Assembly: GCA_012295275.1 (NCBI GenBank)
Contig: CM022665.1
Location: 18,638,650-18,702,649 of the forward strand
Source of the DNA: Chrysomallon squamiferum
Lineage: Eukaryota; Mollusca; Gastropoda; Neomphalida; Peltospiridae
Direction: 5' to 3'
DNA: 64,000 nt
Shown piece by piece: positions 54,398-64,000 of the stretch (within the stretch, counting starts at the first letter, position 1; each line of letters starts with the position of its first letter). The translations under genes were made by a program, and so were the position numbers. The notes beneath the pieces were generated by a model. That model did not search any database and was not told where the DNA came from. It saw only the letters and a program-made list of their open reading frames with translations.

Positions 54398-55309
54398 ACA
54401 TTACCATTTGTTATCTACTTATAGAAAAGTTTGTTTTGTGGATTTTGTTACTTTTATTTTATTTTATTTTTTTAAATTTTTTTTAATAAACCAAATAACA
54501 TTCACTGTATAAAAAAGTTGCATGATCTAAATAAGATGCTGAATCTTTTTCATTATTATTTCACCTTTACAAATATATATATGGACACATACAGGTAAAT
54601 ATCTCTTTCAGATTCAATCGTTTCATTTAGTACGGATATTTAATTTCTTTTCCAAAGATAATTTTTTAAACAGCAGATGAATAATGAAAAAAAATAACTG
54701 GAAAATTCCAAGACTTAATTTCAGTATTTATTTATCTGACTTCATACAGCAGTTTTGTAATTAATAATAATGTAACAACAGTAATAATAACACCAGCATA
54801 ATAATAATGATAATGATAATAATAATAATAAAATATAAAATAATAATAATAAAAGTCTTAAAAAGGGACAGAAGTTAATCCAGCTACACTGCTGTTGACC
54901 CCTCTTAGTGTTGAAGATTGGCTGTGATCCAACTCACTGAGGCAGTTTTGGGACTATTGAAATTTTCTCTGTGACAGTTTATTCAAATGGTCACCTGTCG
55001 TTGGTTTATCAAAACTGGCAGATTATTTATGTCCACTGTTACTCAGCTGGAGTCATTATCTCTGCAGTTACAGTGTAAACATCACACAAAGACTTCTGTT
55101 CCTGGTCACAGTCACATCACACGTACTGTAGTACTTCACATAAACACGCATATAGTGTTTCTTGTAGGTGTGTACCTATCACTTCTTTAGTAATAACAGC
55201 CTGTAGTTCCAAAACATTTAAAGGAGACCGTAATGTGTGTTCATGTTTGTAAGAATTTAGTTGGGTGACTGCATATTCTCCATTGTCAGTAACAGTCTGC
55301 AGAATGAAA

Positions 55310-55450
55310 CCTCATTTCCCCTTTTGGGCCATCTCCCATTCCAGTCATTGCTCTATGTCTGATGCATCAAAGATGGTGGTGTGTATATTTTCATACTGGA
55401 ATGTGCATGCAAAAGGTCTCTTTCTGCTAATTGATAATGGTAACAGAGTA
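55310..55450. mobile_element. Decayed SINE fragment, copy 2
   Basis: GGGCCATCTCCCATTCCAG is followed by CATTGCTCTATG, ATGCATCAAAG, GGTGGTGTGTATA and GTGCATGCAAAAGGTCTCTT, then CTGCTAATTGATAATGG. The order matches the body of the SINE seen at 53.6 kb and 61.7 kb. The tRNA-like head and the 3' end are missing. Confidence 0.62.
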
Positions 55451-55779
55451 TGGTGGCAGCTGGTTATATTATTATACACCATTTACAGAAACATGAGATG
55501 GATGCACATATTGCAATATTATATGTTAAGCTTCATTAAACTTTCATTTGTTCATGATATTATATTACACCTAATACATTTGCTCTCTGTGTGTGTATGT
55601 GTGTATGTGTGTGTTTATGTGTGAGTGTGAGTGTGTGTGTGTATGCGTGTGTATGTGTGTGTATTTTTTTTTCTTTTGAAATATAATTTAAAATACTGGT
55701 AAAAGCTACTAAACAGAGTATTGTCTTAATGTTGTAGCAGGATTTGTTGTATCTCCGTGATAGAGAACTGTTAAGTTGT

Positions 55780-55930
55780 ATGATTGGACTGATTCTCTCA
55801 CCATCCAGTCTTTAATGTTCAGTTTTTAAAGAGTTTGTGTTTCCCGATCTGTGAGAAGGCTTACATAAAAGATTCTTTGCTGAATTGCTAATTGTGTTTC
55901 AGCAGCAGCATTACTCTCTCAGTGTTTGAT
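55780..55930. mobile_element. Decayed SINE fragment, copy 3
   Basis: ATCTGTGAGAAGGCTTACATA followed by AAAGATTCTTTGCTGAATTG and GTGTTTCAGCAG corresponds to the central body of the same SINE. It is more decayed than copy 2. Confidence 0.5.
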
Positions 55931-56049
55931 CCATGTCACTGCACATGTAAGGTGACATGGTGTGGGAATATTGAGGTAAAAAATCTTTGTGTTTAGAATT
56001 TATTATTATTATTATTATTATTATTTTAAATTGATTTATTGTGTTCTGT

Positions 56050-56500
56050 TGTGAATGAGAGATCTAATAATCAGTGAAAAAGTTGTGGATTTAAGTTTGT
56101 AATACAGGTTTGATGTAGATTCTGGAAACAGGATTTTAATATTGATTTATTTGTTTTGGTTGTGCTATGGATACAAGGTTTTCATGTCTAGCATAAAACT
56201 GATGTATTGTAAATAGTTCAGGATGTAAGGATCTGGTGTCTGATATTAGTTTCATGTATTGTAAATAGGTTCCAGGTACACATTTTTTATGTCTAGCTTA
56301 AGGTTAATATGTTAATAAAGTTTTAAGATCTAATAAAGGTATTTGTGTTACAAATTCAAGACCAGATGTCTAGTGAAAAGTCAGTATGTTGTGGATATAT
56401 TCTGGGTACAAAATTTTGACATCTGGTACAAGTGACAACTGATACAAGTGTTTGATGGCGTAAGTCAACATTGATACATTTTAAACAAAAGATTTGCACA
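56050..56500. repeat. Decayed minisatellite, ~55-65-bp unit
   Basis: About seven degenerate units share TGTCTAGCATAAA/TGATGTATTGTAAATAG-like words followed by TTC(A/T)GG(A/G)TAC(A/T)AGG-like words. Confidence 0.6.
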
Positions 56501-59500
56501 AAGTTTGATGGATCTAGCACTTGGTGGGTAGTGAGACAGGATGCTATGTGTCTTTCTCACAGTAGACTACTAACTGGTAACTTCATACTGTGTTTGGCTG
56601 TTTGGACAACACTGTATGTTTAAATATTAGTTAGATAAACACAGGGTATTCTCACTGCTCCATGACAGTAATGAGATGCTCAGTGACTAACTGCATAACT
56701 GTTCTCATCATGTTGTGCTTATATGAATGATTATTGTTTCTTAGTAATAATAACAGTATACTGAAATAATGACAACAATAACAGTAACATATTAAAAGAT
56801 AAGAGTACTAAGTAGGCCTAAAGATAGTAATAGTGATAATAAATAAATAAATAATAAGAAGTGTTACATACATGTGTACATTAAAAATGCTAAATAGCAT
56901 TCAGCTTTTTCTAAATGTTTTCTTTGTTTGCATACAGGAAAAATTTAAATGAATGGATGTCTGTAGATAGTAATTAATCAAACCATTACATGTCATCAAT
57001 TTAAAATAAGATTCTCACAGCTGCTGTGGAACCTGCTTTAACATGCTGTGTACAGTTATCACCTTAAAAACACAACACCCATCTCAGGGTGATATATAAT
57101 CTCAGTTTGTTCTAAGTATCTAGTTATTTGGCATTTTATGTCATGTCATATTCAGTTGTATGCTGACAGTAATTATTATTTATTTTTATTTTTATTTTAA
57201 TCACTTATCAAACTAGTTTTCAGACTAGAAGAATCAGTTGACTTTGGGTTTTTAATCATTTCACTAGACACTTATATCCAGTATCTGAAATTAGCTGATA
57301 GTTATGTTTTATATGTATCTTTCTGTGCATGGTAAAGCATTTACTATTGTTAAAAAAAAAAAATTAGTCAACAATAGTCTTTCTCTAATACTGTTCATAT
57401 TTACAATTACTAATTTTCTGCCCACTGCATATGGACTAACATAGTAAATATCAAATTACGAATGTGTAATTACAAATAAATGAGTAATAACTGTTTATGT
57501 TTAATTTTCTGTATCAGTCATGGTTATTATCATTATGTAAACTCAGGCAACTGACCACGGTGTACATTTACAATGTCCTGGAATCTGACGTCTTTCATGC
57601 ACGCACGCACACACTAAATAAACAAAAATAAAGAAATTTGAAGTATGGAAATATGGTCACCTGAAAAACTTTTTAAGATGGATGGCTGTTACATGATATA
57701 ATGACCCTGACATTCATGAAATTCAAATGTTGTATCATTTACTTGAGTACAGTTTACTGTAATTCATGCTAAGAGGCTGGCTAACATAATAAGTCAGTAA
57801 TTTAAATAATTTTTTATAAGATAATTCTCTTTCAGACCAGCTTTTTTCATGGATATCAGATTAAACACAAATAGTTGAAAAAGAGTAGAAAATATGCATA
57901 TTATGTGCATTTTGGGTTAACAGACATTGGAAAAGTAATTTTAATTTTTTTTTTTTTTTTTGTTAAATTTCTTTTAAATCTATATATATTTATTTAACTC
58001 TGTCAGATTATTAACAGATATTGGAAAAGCAATTTTTTAAAACAAGAAATGTTTTGTATTTTACTGCTTTTTTTAGTGTATGATTATATATATTTGTACT
58101 AAAGTTAACTTCCGGCCCATATGTTGTGAAGTGTGATGAATATAACATGGAGGATAGAATCATGACACTGATGTTTGTTTGCATGGATTGTTGCCATTGC
58201 TTTCCCATGAAGTCTGAAGAACTAACCATCTGTGTGGGTCTACAGGTTACATATCTGACCCACAGACATTACAGCAGTGTGATTTTATCAGTGATTCACA
58301 AAGACTGAAAATAAAAGTGGTAGAAAGAAACGTGGAACTTGTAATTTTTTTATTCTTCAGAATTTATTTATTTTTATTATTATTATTTTTTTATATCTGG
58401 CTAGTTCTAAATTGCCAATAAAAAGCCTTAATAATTTAAGGATTATTTTAGTGTAAAATTACATTAAATTTAGCATATATATAATAGGTTAATGCATTAT
58501 ATATATATAAAAATATATGCAGAAGTAAATATAATAATATTTTGAAAATATATTTAATTTAGCTTTCAGTAATTGAGAAAATTAACTGAACTTTTAAAAA
58601 AGAAATTAAATATAATATATAATAATTATCAATAAAATACTTTTTAGGATCAGTAAATATAGTACTAAATTATAATTTGTAAAAATTTAAAAAATAAATT
58701 TAATATAGCTTCAGACAGAATATTTTCTTTTTGTACTGCTCAGTGTAACTGTAGCACTCATTTAACCAGGGATTCACATTACAGGATACACATATGTACA
58801 TGTTAGTTTTAGTAAACTGCTGTTCTCATCATCAAATTACAAGTAGCGTGTATTTCCACTAACTGAATGTATATAGATTAACAATTGTTTCAGTGTTTCC
58901 ATTTCTGCTAGAAATCTATAATGTACTGCTTTCGGTCCTAAATAAATGTGGATTGAGATCTTTAAGTGGATCCATATTGGTTTTGTATTGTATTTTACAG
59001 CCAGTGATAGTCAATATATATTCCTGGAAGGTAATTTGATGAGAAAAACACTGTATCCTCCTAATTTATTTTTCTTTTTTGTAACAATTAGAACTCTTTT
59101 TCTGAACTTAATCCCCTATCAATTTTTTATTGTAAATTTGTAAATCTATAAAATGCTATATGGAAGAATATTTTTCGTTTTGTGTTTCAAAGGAATTTAT
59201 AAAATTTATTTTTATATAATATAAACAAGAGATTGATAGATAATTTGGTGTTATTAAAAATGCTATTTCTGACCAATTTTTATGCCAGCAGTAGCAAAAT
59301 GTGACAGGTTTAAAATCAATAACAGAAATTATGCAGTTTGAATGTTCTTTTTAAACTGTTGAATTCTAGCTCTGAATTTAATTAGAAAAAAATAAAACCC
59401 CACACAAATAAAACTGAAATTCAATCTACCTCTCCAAAGAAAACAAAAAAGACAAAAACAACAATAATTTTGAGTAAAGTTTAGTACTTAACCTGAAATT

Positions 59501-59635
59501 CAGAACAGGTAGTTGTAGTTTCAGATCACAATTATTATTTTCATTATTTACACCATTTTGAATAACAGACACAGGCTGTCGGAGGTTTGGTTGATTATTA
59601 CATGTGACATGTTGCTATTTTTGCCTTTTCCATTA

Positions 59636-59697
59636 CTTTTTTTATTTTTCATTCTCTATTTTTATTTTTTATTTTTTTTTCTTTTTTTATTTTTATT

Positions 59698-59730
<33 letters not shown>

Positions 59731-59768
59731 TTTTTTTCTCTTTTTTTATTTTTATTTTTTATTTTCCT
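59636..59768. repeat. T-rich low-complexity tract
   Basis: About 130 bases of T with occasional A and C. The phenylalanine-rich frame through it is not a gene. Confidence 0.9.
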
Positions 59769-60499
59769 CCATCCCAGTGACTCCTAACCTGATTGTTGTG
59801 AGAATTTGCTGTAGATACACTATTAGCAGTGTGTTCTGTCTCTCACTGTCTGCACCCTATCAATTCCCTCAAGATTCATTACTTTGGAATTATATCAGTC
59901 TGCATTGATCTGCATGGGTCATTTACATCTTATAGAGATGTTGCCATGTTTTCACTTGTGCCACTGGTTTTATAAGGCATTTGATTACCATATAGATCTG
60001 TGAATCTTTAGAGAATTTCCACCACGGTGGAGCCTTTGTCATGGTAGTTTTCATTAAACATGAAGTTTTTGTTATTATTCTTTTTCTTTTATTGAGTGTG
60101 GGGTTTGAAATACATGATTGTCTACTAAAGTAATAAAACTGTATCTATAGTAAAGTAATAAGATGTGTGTAAAAGGGAGAGAGAGAGAGAGAAAGAAAAG
60201 AAAAAGTAGAGAGAATCTGTTCGTGCAAATTTTATGAGCTAATGGAGCAGAATGTTAATATTTTATTTTAGTACTTGTTCCTCAAAACCACTATCATGTT
60301 AATGTATTAAATATATATTACAGTCTTTCAAAATAGCAAGCTGAAAGGGTTTCAGTGCAAAAACATAAAACTTAAGAGTAATATTATCAAATTTCTTTGT
60401 GCTTGCTATTATTCTGTTTGTAAACTAAACACACTGTTCAAAGAATGAACAACATTTTCTTCTAGTATACATGCAAACAAAATATGAATAAGGCTACTG

Positions 60500-60509
60500 C
60501 TAATACTGT

Positions 60510-60543
<34 letters not shown>

Positions 60544-60600
60544 GCTACTACTATTACTGCTATTACCACTACTACTACTGCTGCTGCTGCTACTACTACT
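60500..60600. repeat. (ACT)n triplet array
   Basis: ACT triplets with GCT and ATT variants. Confidence 0.92.
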
Positions 60601-61675
60601 AAAACAAAGACACAGAACTGAGTTATATAAACATGTTATCCTTTGGAGAGAAAAACAAAACCTATTGTGTTTCTATGTGTGCTCAAGTATTAAACTATGT
60701 GGACAATCTGACCAAAGTAATTCCTTGACCAATGCTGGATGCTGGCCATTTCCTGCCTTAGACCTTTTGCTGACCATGTTTGGTTAGAGATCAGAACTTG
60801 TTTGTACAGTCTCAATAGCTGAACCATGATTATTATAAATATTTCAGTGAGGAGATGATGTAGCATAGGATTATTAGAGATCTAACACAATGAAATAACA
60901 TACTGCTTATCTTCATATGAATTGCTAAGAATATTTTTTCTGTTACTTCAGCTGACAATATTTATCATTGTTTTATTATTATTGATTTTACTTTTATTAT
61001 TTTCTTAAATATAAATTTTTATTTCTTAAGTTGTATTTTTTCTACTGTTATATAAATATAAATATGATAGTAAATATCTTTCATCTATAGGTACGCTTTA
61101 ATGCAAAAATGTTTGTGCTGCTAATACACTTTTAAGAAGTTTACTTTATTATAATTATTTATTTATTTATTTTTATTTATTTTTTTTATTTATTTTTTTG
61201 TAGGTGCTTGTTTAATTATAAATAATTCCACTTAAAAATAAACTTAAACCAATATTATATATTGTTTTACAATATGTTATGTCATACAAGAAGAAATGTA
61301 TACAGTAAAAATATCAGATGATCTAAAACCATGGCAACAGTAAGTTATTATGATTTTTTATTTTTTTCTGAAAAGTGATGCACCAGGTGAAATTGCAACT
61401 ACATGAAAGCAGATATTTTTAAAAGGGACACCAGTATAGTTTGAATTTTGCTTTCTTTTGACTGAGATATGTTGGTTGATGTGAGTAATTAACGACATGA
61501 AAAGTAGCCGGTGTTAACTATCAACACTCATTAACTTTGAGGTGACCACACTAAAAATGTCACCCAACACTTGAGAACCTTATACATCCACTGAAATATT
61601 TACATAGACTGAAATCCTGCTTGAAATACTGCTTGCCTTTAAAACTTTATGTTTTCTGTTATAAACACTGTGCTC

Positions 61676-62050
61676 TAGGGAAGAGTTAAAGCACTGGCTT
61701 CAGGCATGATAGATTTCAGGATCAATCCTCTTTGCAGCACCCAACTAGGTTATTTCAATTACCTATTCATACCAGTGCCCCATGATTTATCAGTGCTATA
61801 ATACTTCCTTAGCAGTTGTCCAGTGATTGATTGTAAAAACCTGTAGTGTGTGCTTTCCTGTTTATTAGAAGATGCATGCAAATTATTCCTTATCGTTAAT
61901 AGATAAGAAGCAGTTCTTGAAGTAACAATAATGGGTTACTTTTCTCATGCTGTTATATAAAAGAAGCACATGTTTAACCTTTCATAACTTAATATTGAAA
62001 TGTGTTGAGGTATCTTTAAATAAATATTCATTCACTGATTCAGTTATTCA
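61676..62050. mobile_element. Decayed tRNA-type SINE, copy 4
   Basis: The tRNA-like head AGTTAAAGCACTGGCTTCAG carries a B-box-like GGATCAATCC at 61719-61728. The body words ACCAGTGCCCCATGATTTAT, GTGTGCTTTCCTGTTTATTA and TATAAAAGAAGC follow. The end is AATGTGTTGAGGTATCTTTA. The arrangement matches copy 1 over its full length, so both descend from the same family. It is highly diverged and orientation is +. Confidence 0.68.
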
Positions 62051-62541
62051 TTCCAGTGAAATATTTACTCACACTCTGAAAGCCTCTTTAAACTACTGCT
62101 TTCGCTATCCATACGATCAAATTTAGCAGTGCTGTATTTCTCCAGGCCCCACTGATTTCAATTGGTTTCATATTGATCTAATATACAAAGCACTTTTTTT
62201 CCTTCACATTTGACAGAAATTTAGATAATACTCTATGGTTACAGGGATTTATTTGCTTGTTGTGACATGTAGACTTAATGTCACTAATGTTGTTTTCTTA
62301 TATACAAACTTCACATCATGAGTTTGAAAATATATCAGTTGTTTTTAAACATGAATTTGTGGATAGCTTATCATTTACAGATGGTAAACTTGTTTGAATT
62401 GTAAATTGCATATACATATGCACACATGCACATAGACATACATAGATACATATACACTTACATACAAATGGTGTTTGTATGTATATATTATAAATTTCAT
62501 TTTGAAACCAGATAAACCATTAAATCATTTAATTTTACTGG

Positions 62542-62766
62542 TAACATATATTTATAAACAGTGTAATATGGTAAGATGTATATTTGGTAATGTGTATTTA
62601 TAAACAATGTAATACGGTAAGATGTATATTTGGTAATGTGTATTTATAAACAATGTAATATGGTAAGATTTATATTTGGTAATATGTATTTATAAACAGT
62701 GTAATATGGTAAGATTTATATTTGGTTATGGACATTTATAAATGTGTTATATGGCAAGATATACAG
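62542..62766. repeat. 46-bp tandem repeat, ~4.8 copies
   Basis: Units read TAATGTGTATTTATAAACAA then TGTAATACGGTAAG then ATGTATATTTGG, with only a few differences between the first four. This is the best preserved minisatellite in the right half; the last unit is decayed. Confidence 0.92.
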
Positions 62767-63135
62767 TAGCTATTTACTGTATAATGCTATATTTATTTAC
62801 TTTATGTTTTGGTATTAATAGATAATTGATCAGTAAACTTAACTGGCCTGTAAAACTGCTATTAACATTGAGGCTAGGATTGTTGTAGATTCCTTTGTTA
62901 CCTAATTTACATAAAACAGTTGTAACCGTATGTGTCATGAATTACTCATTCCACAGTGCAGTTTGGTTATTTGCAGTGAACTGTTAAAAAAAAAAAAAAA
63001 AAAATTTATTCTTTTTCATTTCTTTGATTTCTAATTTGTGATAAGTAAAAATAATAACATGGCATAATGACATTATAACAAATTTGCTTTGTAAAAAAAA
63101 AAAAATGTTTTAAAAAATAAATATTTAAATGTTTT

Positions 63136-63136
<1 letters not shown>

Positions 63137-63172
<36 letters not shown>
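63137..63172. repeat. CA microsatellite
   Basis: About 18 CA units. Confidence 0.93.
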
Positions 63173-63174
<2 letters not shown>

Positions 63175-64000
63175 GAATGAAATCTTCTTGAAAGCATATT
63201 TGTAACTATACACATTCCTGAAAAGAAAAAGAAAAAGAAAAAAAAAATATATACAGACATAGATAGATGTGTTTGTGTGTGTGTGTGTTTGTGTGTTAAC
63301 AATTCATAGTCTTAAAATGCCAGTCAGTTTGAGTTAATTATGTATTAAAAGTGGTTGGTTTTGTCTCTGTTGTTTTTCTAGAATAATTGTCTACTGAATC
63401 TTGGCAAGTCTGTTTGCTGTGTGTACATGTATATTTGCCAAATACTTGAAAATAATGAACAGACTGATTATTGTATGAGAGATGTACAAAATCATTTCTG
63501 TCATTTAAAATCTCTTTAGCTTCATGGGATCAGCATGGGAAATGACTGGAAAATGTTTCATTATTGTAAATTCCACAATTTCCTTTAACACTTAAAAAGT
63601 GTTTCATGTGTCATTCTTTTTGTATTGGTTTGAGACTGCTGAAACAATTGTTGGTTCTTTTATTTCATTCTGTTACATTTGTAAGTTCAGAAGAGCAAAA
63701 CAAACCAATAAATAAAATAAATGAACAAATGAATATATAATGATAAGTATAAGAAATAGCATTATCATTTAACAACAAAATAACAACAGCAGCAGCATTA
63801 ATAAAAGAACAGTGACAGCAGCAGCAACATCACCAGCTTTAACATCAGAAGAAAACCTAAAAATGATGAAGAAGAAAGCAACAAAAGATTGTTACAACAC
63901 TGATATTAATCAGTTAGGACTTAGAGCTCCAGTTTCTATCAGAGCAGATTGATGAGCTCAAATAGCAGTCTTTGATTTATAAATATTATTTAGGAAATCG

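Larger units (their letters stand above)
47845..64000. other. Long intron or intergenic region to the window end
   Basis: No exon with credible borders and coding character was found in 16 kb. The stretch holds SINE remnants, microsatellites and decayed minisatellites listed separately. Most is probably intron of the third gene, because the exon ending at 47,844 has a good donor and no terminal exon is seen. Confidence 0.5.

Noticed and set aside
55265-55624. 119-codon + frame
   Set aside because: It overlaps a SINE fragment and a GT repeat; its open state is incidental.
61255-61337. Possible exon ending EEMYTVKISDDLKPWQQ before GTAAGT, and an X-box half-site CCATGGCAAC
   Set aside because: The donor-like site is good, but there is no acceptor within a suitable distance in frame, and only half of the X-box fits.

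Overview
The window looks like a piece of nuclear genome from an invertebrate animal, most probably a mollusc. The genes are interrupted by long AT-rich introns with ordinary GT-AG borders. Microsatellites of CT/GA, CA/GT, TA, ATT and ATGT are very abundant. Several decayed copies of a tRNA-type SINE resemble, from memory, a family common in gastropods and bivalves. Class and species cannot be fixed from the sequence alone, and I see no bacterial, organellar or viral gene.

From 1 to about 11.2 kb the sequence is mostly repeat. It holds a broken pogo/Tigger-type DNA transposon (1667-2341) lying between two microsatellites that are mirror images of each other, and two large CT arrays (3403-4691 and 6994-8066) with a recurring non-CT spacer. 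A possible first coding exon of the next gene lies at 6087-6122.

From 11,257 to 30,515 on the + strand I could assemble an ankyrin-repeat gene of the inversin-like kind. Fourteen exons join in one open frame of exactly 3000 bases including the stop, that is 999 residues, or 1011 with the candidate first exon. About 15 ankyrin repeats are followed by a basic segment with an IQ-like motif and a long polar, probably disordered, tail. One intron uses a GC donor. Two inverted-repeat elements and a 20-bp minisatellite lie in its introns.

A single-exon reading frame of 444 codons lies on the - strand at 32,685-34,019, tail-to-tail with the ankyrin gene. It encodes a basic, polar protein that I do not recognise.

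A third gene starts on the + strand near 39.3-39.9 kb. It has a CCAAT box, an E-box and a TATA-like element, then a coding exon ending at 39,887 and a second exon at 47,766-47,844 in matching phase. Only about 54 residues are visible, and the gene probably continues beyond the right edge.

The remainder (about 40-64 kb) is intron or intergenic sequence with SINE remnants, microsatellites and a striking series of decayed minisatellites with units of about 45-135 bp. I found no convincing new biological system. The best leads are the unrecognised single-exon gene, RFX X-box-like motifs around a possibly ciliary gene, the inverted-repeat elements, and the minisatellite-rich introns.
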